This document shows positions 51,581 to 60,965 of a DNA stretch of 64,000 nt, piece after piece. Every line of letters begins with the position of its first letter. Positions within the stretch are counted from its first letter, which is position 1. The translations under genes and the position numbers were made by a program. The stretch lies in NCBI GenBank assembly GCA_964477035.1, contig CAYZCW010000002.1, positions 1 to 64,000 of the forward strand, read 5' to 3'. Origin of the DNA: SLSG01 sp964477035. Lineage in GTDB: Bacteria; Bacteroidota; Bacteroidia; Bacteroidales; UBA7960. The notes beneath the pieces were generated by a model. That model saw only the letters and a program-made list of their open reading frames with translations, did not search any database and was not told the DNA's origin.

Positions 51581-54340
51581 ATGAACCGTGTATTGAAGAA
51601 ACACATCCCCGTATGCCGCTCAGGGAGTATCCTGCTTGTCCTGGCCATGTTGCTGCTGACAAATGCCCCGTATGCCCAGTCCCCCTGGCAGGACATTACC
51701 GGCCGGCCGGAGACCCTGGGTCTGGACCAGGGGGTTATGGAACTGGAAACCGGTGCATTTCAGCTCAGGCTGGTGGCGGCTTCCCAGACCGTGGCCGGCC
51801 TGCTCCCCCGCGGGGCCGATGGCTTTGACTTCACCCCGGGCGATTGGCTGGAGCAGCGCAGCCGGGACGGACTCTATCATCTGGGCGACCTGACCCTGCG
51901 CCTGAGAACCGGGTCCTCCAAGGAATGGGTCCATTATTCCACCGCGGAAGCCAGGGTCCCTGTCCATGTCCTGACATCCGGAGGCAGCCTGCTGGCTGCC
52001 GCCGACCTGGCCCCGACCTTTCCGGAGGATTTTCCCCTGGAGGTGAGGCGTTACTGGGAATCGGAGGGAGGAGCCCTGGTGCTTCGCTTTGAGCTGGCCA
52101 ACCAGGGCCGGCAGCCGGTGGAGATCGGCTCCCTGGGCATTCCCATGGTGTTCAACAACATGCTGCACAACAAATCGCTGGACGAGGCCCATGCCGCCTG
52201 CGTGTTCTACGATCCCTACATCGGACGGGATGCCGGCTACCTTCAGGTGATCCGGCTGCACGGGCACGGTCCGGTGCTTCTGGTCATGCCCCATGGCAGG
52301 ACCCCTTTCGAGGCCTACAACCCCCTGCTGGATGACCCCACCCCCAAAGGGGTGACCTTCGAAGGCTTCCATGAGTGGATGGTCCACAGCCGCGCCCACG
52401 CCGAAACGGACTGGAGCGAAGCGGAACCCTGGAACCGCCCCACCTCCCTCCGGCTCAATCCCGGTGAGTCTGTAAGCTATGGGTTGAAGTTCGTGACGGC
52501 GGAAGCCATCCGGGAGATCGAACCCACCCTGTCAAGCCACGGACGGCCCGTGGCGGTGGGCATTCCCGGCTATGTCCTGCCCATGGATGTAAATGCCCGC
52601 CTGTTTTTGAATTATACCGGGAAGGTCCGCTCCCTGGACGTGGAGCCGGCCGGGGCCCTTGAGCTGGTGGCCGGGACCCCGACCCCGGGCGGCTGGGAGA
52701 CCTATGAAGTCCGAGGAATGCATTGGGGACGCGCCAGGCTGACGGTCACCTATGAGGATGGCTTGCAGCAGACCATCCATTACAACATCATCAAACCAGA
52801 AGGGGAGGTGGTGGCCGACATGGGCCGCTTCATGACCAATGAACAATGGTATGAGGCTCCGGACGACCTGTTTGGCCGGAGTCCCTCGGTCATGACTTAC
52901 GATTACGAAGAGATGGACCTTGTCATGGAAGACGGGCGTGCCTGGGTCGCCGGGTTGAGTGACGAGGGGGGCGCCGGTTCCTGGCTGGCTGCCATGATGA
53001 AACAGCTGATCCAGCCGGAGATGGAAGAACTCGAAAAGCTGCGGCGCTTCGTGCACGAAACCATGTGGGGCCGGATACAATACACGGAGGGCGACCGCAA
53101 ATACGGGGTGCGAAAGAGCCTGTTCTTTTATGAACCGGATGAGATGCCTGAGGGCACCTACAGCGACCACATCAATTACGGCTCCTGGTCTGCCTGGAAC
53201 AGACAGGAGGCGGAGTCCGTCGGACGTTCCTACAACTACCCCCACGTGGCCGCCGCCCACTGGGTGTTTTACCGCCTGAGGCGCAACCACCAGGGTTACG
53301 TCAGTGAGAAACCCTGGGAATGGTACCTGGAAAATGCCTGCCATACGGCCATCGCCATGGTGGAGCAGGCCCCGCATTATGCCCAGTTCGGACAGATGGA
53401 GGGGACCGTCTTCCTGATGATATTGAGGGACTTGCAGAGGGAGGGAATGAACGGCCTGGCCGAACGCCTGGAGGCCGTGATGAAAACCCGGGCCGATCTG
53501 TGGAACAGCCTGGCCTATCCTTTTGGCAGTGAGATGCCGTGGGATTCTACCGGACAGGAAGAGGTGTACGCCTGGTCGAAATATTTCGGGTATGACGACA
53601 AGGCCGGGGTGACCCTCAACGCCATCCTGGCCTATATGCCCACCCTGCCGCATTGGGGGTACAACGGCAGCGCCCGGAGGTACTGGGATTTCGTCTATGC
53701 AGGCAAACTCCGGCGCATAGAACGCCAGCTTCACCATTACGGAAGCGCCCTGAACTCCCTGCCGGTATTGTCCGAATTCCGCGACAATCCGGAGGATCTC
53801 TACCTGCTGCGGGTGGGCCATGCGGGCGTGCTCGGGGGCATCGCCAACATCACGCGGGAAGGGTTTGCCCCGGCGGCCTTTCATTCCTATCCTTCCACCC
53901 TGCGGATCGACGGCATCAACGGGGACTACGGACCGGGATTCCTTGGCTACACTTTGAATACCGGGACTTATGTGACCCATGATGAGGAATTTGGCTGGCT
54001 GGCTTTCAGTGGGGAGCTGATCGAGTCGGACGGTTGGGTCTCCGTGCGTCCCACCAACGGGGCACGGAGCAGGGTGTATATTGCCACGCTCGGACTCTGG
54101 CTGACTTTGGATGCAGGGCGGTTTGAAGCCGTCCGGTTCCGTCCGGCCGATGGACGGGTTGAGATCAGCCTCGGGCCAGGCAGCGACCGCACCCCAAGGG
54201 CCCTGTTGCTGGTGGAGCAGCCAGCCAGGGTAAACGGCATCGGAAAGTATGCCCCGCTTGGCCGGTATGACCAGGCGCGTGGCGCTTATGTGGTGCCCCT
54301 GGGAGACGGTCCTGCCGAACTCAGACTTGAACACCAATAA
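51581..54340 (+). CDS. DUF5695 family secreted protein, candidate glycosidase
   Basis: 919 residues from ATG 51581, with a Sec signal ending near NAPYAQ. I recognise the DUF5695 family; no activity is assigned as far as I know. The N-terminal third is a beta-sandwich (LRRADGFDFTPGDW-like region), and the C-terminal half looks like an (alpha/alpha) barrel with repeated aromatic/acidic segments: YSDHINYGSWSAWNRQEAE, YPHVAAAHWVFYRLRR, EMPWDSTGQEEVYAWSKYFGY. Conserved Asp and Glu in the last two are catalytic candidates. It is flanked on both sides by beta-L-arabinofuranosidases, so it may attack another linkage in the same substrate. Lacks the Cys pair of GH127. Confidence 0.7.
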   Translation: MNRVLKKHIPVCRSGSILLVLAMLLLTNAPYAQSPWQDITGRPETLGLDQGVMELETGAFQLRLVAASQTVAGLLPRGADGFDFTPGDWLEQRSRDGLYHLGDLTLRLRTGSSKEWVHYSTAEARVPVHVLTSGGSLLAAADLAPTFPEDFPLEVRRYWESEGGALVLRFELANQGRQPVEIGSLGIPMVFNNMLHNKSLDEAHAACVFYDPYIGRDAGYLQVIRLHGHGPVLLVMPHGRTPFEAYNPLLDDPTPKGVTFEGFHEWMVHSRAHAETDWSEAEPWNRPTSLRLNPGESVSYGLKFVTAEAIREIEPTLSSHGRPVAVGIPGYVLPMDVNARLFLNYTGKVRSLDVEPAGALELVAGTPTPGGWETYEVRGMHWGRARLTVTYEDGLQQTIHYNIIKPEGEVVADMGRFMTNEQWYEAPDDLFGRSPSVMTYDYEEMDLVMEDGRAWVAGLSDEGGAGSWLAAMMKQLIQPEMEELEKLRRFVHETMWGRIQYTEGDRKYGVRKSLFFYEPDEMPEGTYSDHINYGSWSAWNRQEAESVGRSYNYPHVAAAHWVFYRLRRNHQGYVSEKPWEWYLENACHTAIAMVEQAPHYAQFGQMEGTVFLMILRDLQREGMNGLAERLEAVMKTRADLWNSLAYPFGSEMPWDSTGQEEVYAWSKYFGYDDKAGVTLNAILAYMPTLPHWGYNGSARRYWDFVYAGKLRRIERQLHHYGSALNSLPVLSEFRDNPEDLYLLRVGHAGVLGGIANITREGFAPAAFHSYPSTLRIDGINGDYGPGFLGYTLNTGTYVTHDEEFGWLAFSGELIESDGWVSVRPTNGARSRVYIATLGLWLTLDAGRFEAVRFRPADGRVEISLGPGSDRTPRALLLVEQPARVNGIGKYAPLGRYDQARGAYVVPLGDGPAELRLEHQ

Positions 54341-54405
54341 ATAGATAGATAAGTGCATATAATTAATGCCGGGCCATTCTTTAGGACGTTTTAAAACCCC
54401 TTACC

Positions 54406-56433
54406 ATGAACCAACGTGCCGTCACAATGCTGGCAGGCCTGCTTGCCATCCTGCTTCTTCAGGCTTGCGGGGAAGCCGCCCCGGAAGATTATCCCATCCG
54501 GCCTGTCCCGTTTACCTCGGTGGAGGTCCGGGACGATTTCTGGTCCGCCCGGATCAGAACCAATCACGAGGTGACCATCCCCGTATCCATCCACCAATCG
54601 GTTCTTACCGGACGCATCCGCAACTTTGAGATCGCCGGCGGACTGCTGCAAGGGGATTTTCAATCCGATTACCCCTTCGATGATTCAGATGTATTCAAGA
54701 TCATCGAGGGCGCCAGTTACTCCCTGGCCATGTTCCCGGATCCGGAGCTGGAGCAGCTGGTGGATTCCCTTATCTGGATCATCGGACAGGCACAGGAAGA
54801 CAATGGCTACCTGTACACCTGGCGGACCATTCACGGGGACGACTCCCATCCATGGATCGGCGGCAGGCGGTGGGAGCGGACCCATGTCATGAGCCATGAG
54901 TTGTACAATGTCGGGCATATGTACGAGGCGGCCGTGGCCCATTACCAGCTGAGCGGAAAAAGGAATTTCCTGGAGATTGCCATGAAAAATGCCGACCTGG
55001 TGCTCAGTGAAATCGGCCCCGGAAAGTTTGAGACCTACCCGGGACACCAGGAGATCGAGATCGGGCTGGCCAAGCTCTACCGGGCTACCGGCAACCGGGC
55101 CTACCTCGATCAGGCCCGGTATTTTCTGGATGCCCGAGGCCGGGAGGATATCGGGTCGCCGCCTTTCTGGCACGGGGAGCCCAGGCTTTATGACCAGGCC
55201 CACCTGCCGGTCACCCGGCAGTCTGAGGCGGTGGGCCATGCCGTACGGGCCCTGTATATGTATTCCGGCATGGCGGATGTGGCGGCGCTGACCGGCAACC
55301 GGGACTACATAGACGCCATCGGCAGGTTGTGGGAGGATGTGAGCCACACCAAGCTGTACCTGACGGGAGGGGTCGGGGCGCAGGGCGGACACGAAGGTTT
55401 CGGGGCCCCCTACGAGTTGCCCAACCTGACGGCATACGCAGAGACCTGCGCGGGCATAGCCAATGTACTGTGGAACCACCGCATGTTCCTGCTTCATGGG
55501 GATGCCCGCTACATCGACGTGCTGGAGCGGTCCATGTACAACAATGTATTGTCTGGGGTGTCCCTTTCGGGCGACCGGTTTTTCTATCCCAACCCCCTGG
55601 AATCGCACGGGAAGCACCGCCGCAGCGAGTGGTTCGGCTGTGCCTGCTGCCCGGCCAACATCAACCGTTTCATTCCCTCCGTGCCTGGCTACATCTATGC
55701 ACAGGGCCGCGATGGCCTGTATGTGAACCTGTTTATCAGCAGCGAAACCACAATCGATGGCGGGCAGGGACCCGTGGTCATCCGCCAGGAAAGCGGCATG
55801 CCCTGGTCGGGGGATGTGCGGATCGCCATCAGCCCCGGCCACTCCCAGCGATTCACGCTCCGGGTGCGCCTCCCGGGATGGGCCCGGGAAGAACCCGTTC
55901 CCGGTGGCTTGTACCGTTTTGAACACCCTCATGGGCAGCAGCCGGTCATTCACGTGAACGGAGAGCCTGTTCGCCCCCCCGTGGAGAAAGGCTATGCCGT
56001 GATCGACCGGCAGTGGCAGGAGGGCGACGTGGTGGAGCTGGCATTGCCGCTGCCTGTCCGAAGGGTGGTGGCCCGCCCGGAAGTGGAGGCCAACCGGGGC
56101 CGGGTGGCCCTGCAACGCGGGCCCCTGGTCTTTGCCGCTGAATGGCCGGACTTTGAAGATCACAGCGTCCTGGACATCGTGCTGGACGGACAGGAAAACC
56201 TGGAAGCGGTATCCGGTGAGGACCTGCCGGCCAGGATGCTCGTTTTGCAGGGCATGGCCAAAGGCAGCAGGCTCACCGGGGCAGGGGATACCGTCCTGGT
56301 GGACAAGCCCTTCAGGGCCATCCCCTATTATGCCTGGGCGCACCGGGGTCAGGGGCAGATGGCCGTCTGGCTGGCCGCCGGCATGAAGACCGCACAGCCC
56401 TTGCCTTTGGCAGCCGCAGATCCTGCAGAATAA
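54406..56433 (+). CDS. Beta-L-arabinofuranosidase GH127 (HypBA1-like), lipoprotein
   Basis: 675 residues; lipobox QAC after the signal peptide, then PVPFTSVEVRDDFWSARI, the usual GH127 start. The active site is intact: Glu346 and Cys348 in AYAETCAGI, Cys412 and Cys414-Cys415 in FGCACCPANINRF. Compared with HypBA1 of Bifidobacterium longum (Glu338, Cys340, Cys417, Cys418) the layout is the same and length is comparable. HypBA1 releases arabinose from beta-1,2-arabinobiose and from arabinosyl-hydroxyproline. Here the protein is a lipoprotein, so it works in the periplasm or at the surface. Follows DUF5695 by 65 bp. Confidence 0.93.
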   Translation: MNQRAVTMLAGLLAILLLQACGEAAPEDYPIRPVPFTSVEVRDDFWSARIRTNHEVTIPVSIHQSVLTGRIRNFEIAGGLLQGDFQSDYPFDDSDVFKIIEGASYSLAMFPDPELEQLVDSLIWIIGQAQEDNGYLYTWRTIHGDDSHPWIGGRRWERTHVMSHELYNVGHMYEAAVAHYQLSGKRNFLEIAMKNADLVLSEIGPGKFETYPGHQEIEIGLAKLYRATGNRAYLDQARYFLDARGREDIGSPPFWHGEPRLYDQAHLPVTRQSEAVGHAVRALYMYSGMADVAALTGNRDYIDAIGRLWEDVSHTKLYLTGGVGAQGGHEGFGAPYELPNLTAYAETCAGIANVLWNHRMFLLHGDARYIDVLERSMYNNVLSGVSLSGDRFFYPNPLESHGKHRRSEWFGCACCPANINRFIPSVPGYIYAQGRDGLYVNLFISSETTIDGGQGPVVIRQESGMPWSGDVRIAISPGHSQRFTLRVRLPGWAREEPVPGGLYRFEHPHGQQPVIHVNGEPVRPPVEKGYAVIDRQWQEGDVVELALPLPVRRVVARPEVEANRGRVALQRGPLVFAAEWPDFEDHSVLDIVLDGQENLEAVSGEDLPARMLVLQGMAKGSRLTGAGDTVLVDKPFRAIPYYAWAHRGQGQMAVWLAAGMKTAQPLPLAAADPAE

Positions 56434-56508
56434 ATACGGGAACCCCCTCATCCCTGGCATGGATTCTTTAATAAACCAAACCTGAGATTGATACAGCATC
56501 CGACGATT

Positions 56509-58521
56509 ATGAAAAAGACCAACACCTACCTGATGGCGGCCTTCTTTTTGGCTGCAAACCACCTGCTTTCCTGCAGCGGAGGCGGCCTGGCAGAACTTCC
56601 CGGTCCGATTGACCCCCAGGTCGTTCAGGACCAGGATGACATGACCTGGGATGATTACCGTCCCATCCCGGGCAAAAACTGGGCGGACCCCGACCTCAAG
56701 CCGGAGCGGGAATTCCGGATTGCCCTGGTGGCAGTGGATTTTCCGGACCAGCCTTTTGTGATGACCCTGCCCCGGCATTCCGACCTGTTCGGCAACCCCC
56801 AGATCGATCCCGTGACCCGGGAAGAGATCCCGCAATTTTATGCGGATTTTTTCCTCAAGCCCGGCGAGGTGAACAACCACCAGACGATCAATGGCTACTG
56901 GATGGAGCAGTCGCGCGGCCAGTTCGGCATCACGGCCCTGACGCCTTACGGCCCCTACCGCATGCCCAGGGAGCTTTGGAAGTACGGGCTGAGCGAATGG
57001 GGTCAGAATGAATTCACCCCGGACGGCAGCGCGGTGAATCACCGCATGGAGCCCGATGTGGATTCCCTGTGGCAGGCGGATGCTGGCCCCGTCAAGGGAA
57101 ATTACGATGCGGTGTTGCGCATATATGCCGGGTATGACGAGACCGGCATCTGGCAGGAATTCGGTGAGATGAAGTTTCAGACCCGGGACGACATTCCCCC
57201 CGAATGGGGCAATCCCAACCCGGACATGCCCCGCTGGGCGGCCACCCGTTACGTGGAATGGACCTCCTGGAAAGCGGCGCAGATGCAGTGGGGTCTTTCT
57301 TCCATGCGGCAGGGGGAGAACTCGGGAACCATCACCCATGAGCTCGGGCATTTTGCCTTCCGCATCGGCGACAACAACAACAACCCTTATGTGCAGCCTT
57401 ACCGGCGGGCCGGCAGCGGGCCCTGGGACATGATGGACCGGGGCTCCTTCAACGGGCCCGGCGGACCCCATATGCGCTGGGTGGTGCCTCCCATTGCCGG
57501 GGCGGCCATGCCGGCCGGGCTGATGCTGCGCAACCGCATGGTGAACGGTTTCATTACAGAGGACGATGTCCTCACGCTGAGCCGGGAAGGACTGGCCGCC
57601 TCCGGGCCGGTGGTGGCCAGGGTGACCGCCCGCGCCGTGGAACCCGGAGCGGACAGTTACGCCGGACTGATCGTCCGGCTGGACGGGGAGGAGCCACACG
57701 ACCGGACCCCGCCTTCGGATCCGGCCACGGATCCCCTGTCGCCCGGGGTGCCGGCCTATAATTTCTATTCCCTGGAGGTGGTGCAGCGCATTGGCTACGA
57801 CTCCTTTTGTCCCGATAACGGGGTGTTGCTGGCCCTGAACAAGGACCGGGAAGGGCGGAGCGGCGGGCCCAATGCCTTCAACCTGTTCAACTGGGTGATC
57901 GACGCCAATCCCCAGGACATTGAGATGGTGGACTTTCACCGTCCGGACGGGACCCCGGTAATGCGTACCATCGCGGATTACCGCCAGCTCAATGATGCCC
58001 TTTTCCACGCGGGACTGAATTCGGGCAGCCGGTTCGAATACGTGGATGAGCCCAACCGCCTGCATTTTTATGTGGTGGATCTTGAACGGGACGCGGAAGG
58101 CATCCTGTCCTACACCCTGGGCGTCCGGTCTCTGGACGGGCAGCCGGACGAAAGGCGCTCTTTCAGCCTGCTCCCCCCCGCAAAGCCGCGCCACCGGGGG
58201 CAGGTGAGGCAGTATGAATTCAGCCTGAACAATGAGGACCTTGCTGCCGTGGATGGGGACCCGGTGCATCCTTCGGGAAGCATCCCGCAACACCTGGACC
58301 AGGACATCTACCGCCTCACGGCCGAAATCACGGGCGGAAACTGGGAGGTGATGCTGCTCAATGAGCTGTTGGTGGTTCGCAGCGGGGCTTCGGCCGGTAT
58401 TCCGGTTTACGTCAGGAACCTGGGCGGGGGGAGCGAAACGGCCAGCCTCCGGCTGACGGCTGTCTCGGAAAGCAATCCCTCTCTCCGGCAGACCGTGGAA
58501 ATGGAAGTCAGGCCCCGCTAA
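56509..58521 (+). CDS. M6-like secreted zinc metallopeptidase, lipoprotein
   Basis: 670 residues from ATG 56509 (MKKTNTYLM), with lipobox LSC. The N-terminal part opens EFRIALVAVDFPDQPF, as in M6 (immune inhibitor A) peptidases, and the zinc site HELGH is at residues 277-281 in GTITHELGHFAFRIGD, followed by PWDMMDRGSFNGPG, the Met-turn-like M6 segment. The rest looks like beta domains with no enzyme motif. Expected to cut proteins outside the inner membrane. Encoded between GH127 and the second S9 peptidase, suggesting that protein backbone is part of the locus substrate. Family assignment is from motifs only. Confidence 0.75.
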   Translation: MKKTNTYLMAAFFLAANHLLSCSGGGLAELPGPIDPQVVQDQDDMTWDDYRPIPGKNWADPDLKPEREFRIALVAVDFPDQPFVMTLPRHSDLFGNPQIDPVTREEIPQFYADFFLKPGEVNNHQTINGYWMEQSRGQFGITALTPYGPYRMPRELWKYGLSEWGQNEFTPDGSAVNHRMEPDVDSLWQADAGPVKGNYDAVLRIYAGYDETGIWQEFGEMKFQTRDDIPPEWGNPNPDMPRWAATRYVEWTSWKAAQMQWGLSSMRQGENSGTITHELGHFAFRIGDNNNNPYVQPYRRAGSGPWDMMDRGSFNGPGGPHMRWVVPPIAGAAMPAGLMLRNRMVNGFITEDDVLTLSREGLAASGPVVARVTARAVEPGADSYAGLIVRLDGEEPHDRTPPSDPATDPLSPGVPAYNFYSLEVVQRIGYDSFCPDNGVLLALNKDREGRSGGPNAFNLFNWVIDANPQDIEMVDFHRPDGTPVMRTIADYRQLNDALFHAGLNSGSRFEYVDEPNRLHFYVVDLERDAEGILSYTLGVRSLDGQPDERRSFSLLPPAKPRHRGQVRQYEFSLNNEDLAAVDGDPVHPSGSIPQHLDQDIYRLTAEITGGNWEVMLLNELLVVRSGASAGIPVYVRNLGGGSETASLRLTAVSESNPSLRQTVEMEVRPR

Positions 58522-58529
58522 TCCGACAG

Positions 58530-58560
58530 GTTGGGCGGATCGAAAAGCATGGTATCTTTG
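58530..58560 (+). promoter_or_regulatory. Promoter of the second S9 peptidase gene
   Basis: GTTG at 58530-58533 (three of four bases of TTTG), a 19-bp spacer, and TATCTTTG at 58553-58560, a full -7 match. It lies in a 158-bp gap after the M6 gene, leaving a leader of about 110 bases. Confidence 0.6.
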
Positions 58561-58679
58561 AAAGCCGTGCTGCTTTGCGGCCGCTGCCGCCTGGCACCCC
58601 CGGATGCATCGGGAACCGGCCATTTCAGGCGGTTCAAAGCAGCCATGTCCATAGATTGTAAAAAATAGTCAGATCCAAG

Positions 58680-60965
58680 ATGAAACAGAAAACCTTTCCC
58701 CTTCTTGCCTTGGCATTCATTCTTGCTGCGCTGGGCGGCTGCAACAGGCCCCTGCAGATTACCGAAGACCATTACGTGCTGGCGGAGCAGTTTTTGCAGC
58801 CCAATATCGAAAAAATGGTCTACCACCTGGAGGTCCGTCCCCACTGGCTGGAGGACAGCACCGGCTTCTGGCACATGACCTGGACGGAAGATGGCAAACG
58901 GTTCTTCCTGACCCGGCTGGCAGACGGAACGGTGGCGCCTGCCTTTGACCATGATATGCTGGCAAAGGCTCTTGCCGGCGCTGCCGGAGAAGAAGTCGAT
59001 GCCGCAGAATTGCCTTTCAACAGGATACGGCCCGACCGCGAAGGGCGGATCGGTTTCCGGTATGCGGAAGCCGACTGGTTGTATGACCCGGCCGCCGACA
59101 GCCTGGTGCAGACAGAACAGGAGGATGGGTCTGCAAACCGCCGGGGCATCTCCCCGGACGGCAGGTTGCAGGCCTTTACCAGGGATTACAATTTGTTTGT
59201 AAGGAACCTGGAAACGGGCGGGGTGACACGGCTCAGCCGCCGGGGAACCTACGGGCTGGAATACGCCAATCCGTATGGCTGGTATGACATCATGGAAGGA
59301 GAGGGGGGCGCCCGGCCGGAAAATTTATTTGTGAGCTGGTCGCCCGATTCCCGCAAGCTGCTGACCTACCTGGTGGACCTGCGCAAGGCCGAAAAGATGT
59401 ACTTGCTTGATTTTTCGGCCGACAGCCTTTTCAGGCCCCGCCTCCTGAGTTATTACCGGGGGTCTCCGGGCGATACCACCGTGGTGTACAACATCCCGGT
59501 ATTGTTTGACCTGGATGCCGGCACGGAGGTGGTGGTCGACCTGCCTCCCTTTCCGCATTTTCTCGGGGTGGACTTCCGGTGGGCAGGGGATTCCGAATCC
59601 CTGCATGCCATCTATGCCCACAGGGGGTTCAAGCAGGCCGACCTGGTGGAAGTGGATGCACCGGGTGGCGGCAGCCGGGTGGTATGGTCCGAAACCAGCG
59701 ACACCTCAGTGGAGTACAACAACATCATGCTGCAACGGCTCGGAACGGACCGGGTGTTGTTGAGCTCCCAGCGCAGCGGCTGGAACCACCTTTACCTTCA
59801 CGACTGGCAGAGCGGCTCCCTGATCCGTCCGCTGACCCAGGGGGACTATGTGGTCAGAAGCCTGCTGCACGTGGATGAATCGGATGGCTGGGTTTATTTC
59901 CTGGCGGGCGGCCGGGAGCCCGACCGCAATCCCTACTATACCCATTTGTACCGGGTCTCCCTGGATGGCGGGGAGCCCCTGTTGCTCACGCCCGAAGACG
60001 CCCACCACCAGATCAGCCTTTCCCCTTGCGGGCAGTATGTGGTGGACAATTTCTCCACGGTGGAGCAGCCCACCATATCGGTGGTGCGTGATTTGTTCAG
60101 CGGGAAGGAAATCCTGCGCATCAGCGAGGCAGATCCGGCCCCGCTGCTGGCCACGGGATGGACACCGCCCATGCGTTTCTCCGCCCTGGGAAGGGACGGG
60201 AGGACGGAGATTCACGGCATTGTATACCGGCCCGTAGGTTTCCGGCCCGGAAATAAATATCCGGTCATCGACTACACCTACACCGGACCGCATACCGCCA
60301 TCACCCCCAAGTCATTCGCCGATGCGGTGATCAACATTCAGAATCCCCTCCGGGCATTCGGTTTCAGCGTCATCGTGGTGGACGGCATGGGCACCGCCCA
60401 CCGTTCCAAGGCCTTCAGGGACGTTTCCTACCGGAACATGGGCCAGGGTCTTGCGTGCCACGTGGCCGCCATCCGTCAGCTGGCCGGGCGCCATGCCTGG
60501 CTGGACACCACCCGGGTGGGCATTTACGGGCATTCTGCCGGTGGGTACGATGCGGGCCGGGGCCTGCTGGCATTTCCCGGGTTCTACAAAGTCGGGGTGG
60601 CATCGGCCGCCGACCACGACCACCGCATGGAGAAGGCATGGTGGCCTGAAATGTACATGGGCTATCCTGTGGGGGATTTTTACCACGAGCAGAGCAACGT
60701 CACGAATGCCCATGCCCTGGAGGGCCGGCTGCTGATCGCCCATGGCGGAATCGACGAAAACGTCAACCCCTCCGCCACTTACAAGCTGGCCGAGTACCTG
60801 ATCCGTGCGGGCAAGGATTTCGACATGCTGATCCTGCCATCCAGAAGCCATAGCTTCGGCAGGAGTGATGGGGATTATTTCACCAAAGTCAGGTGGAACT
60901 ATTTCATACAGCACCTGTTGCCTGCAGAACCGGTCCTTCACTACCAGTTCCGGACAATTCCCTGA
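58680..60965 (+). CDS. S9 family prolyl-type peptidase, lipoprotein (second copy)
   Basis: 761 residues with lipobox LGGC. Same layout as the S9 peptidase at 46880: a propeller (about 30-490), then an alpha/beta hydrolase with Ser619 in GIYGHSAGGYD, Asp/Asn region GGIDENVNPSA, and His in PSRSHSFG. Shares segments with the first copy (VDGMGTxxRSKAF, HDHRMEKAWW versus HDNRMDKIWW), so the two are paralogues but far diverged. The elbow is GHSAGG, and again no double-Glu anchor of DPP-IV is seen. It has its own promoter. The copies bracket the beta-L-arabinofuranosidase genes. Confidence 0.87.
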   Translation: MKQKTFPLLALAFILAALGGCNRPLQITEDHYVLAEQFLQPNIEKMVYHLEVRPHWLEDSTGFWHMTWTEDGKRFFLTRLADGTVAPAFDHDMLAKALAGAAGEEVDAAELPFNRIRPDREGRIGFRYAEADWLYDPAADSLVQTEQEDGSANRRGISPDGRLQAFTRDYNLFVRNLETGGVTRLSRRGTYGLEYANPYGWYDIMEGEGGARPENLFVSWSPDSRKLLTYLVDLRKAEKMYLLDFSADSLFRPRLLSYYRGSPGDTTVVYNIPVLFDLDAGTEVVVDLPPFPHFLGVDFRWAGDSESLHAIYAHRGFKQADLVEVDAPGGGSRVVWSETSDTSVEYNNIMLQRLGTDRVLLSSQRSGWNHLYLHDWQSGSLIRPLTQGDYVVRSLLHVDESDGWVYFLAGGREPDRNPYYTHLYRVSLDGGEPLLLTPEDAHHQISLSPCGQYVVDNFSTVEQPTISVVRDLFSGKEILRISEADPAPLLATGWTPPMRFSALGRDGRTEIHGIVYRPVGFRPGNKYPVIDYTYTGPHTAITPKSFADAVINIQNPLRAFGFSVIVVDGMGTAHRSKAFRDVSYRNMGQGLACHVAAIRQLAGRHAWLDTTRVGIYGHSAGGYDAGRGLLAFPGFYKVGVASAADHDHRMEKAWWPEMYMGYPVGDFYHEQSNVTNAHALEGRLLIAHGGIDENVNPSATYKLAEYLIRAGKDFDMLILPSRSHSFGRSDGDYFTKVRWNYFIQHLLPAEPVLHYQFRTIP

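Noticed and set aside
54685..58623. Open reading frame of about 1300 codons on the minus strand, opposite GH127 and the M6 peptidase
   Set aside because: It is the antisense of two well-supported genes, made long by high GC content; its translation is rich in Arg, Gly, His and Pro without recognisable domains.
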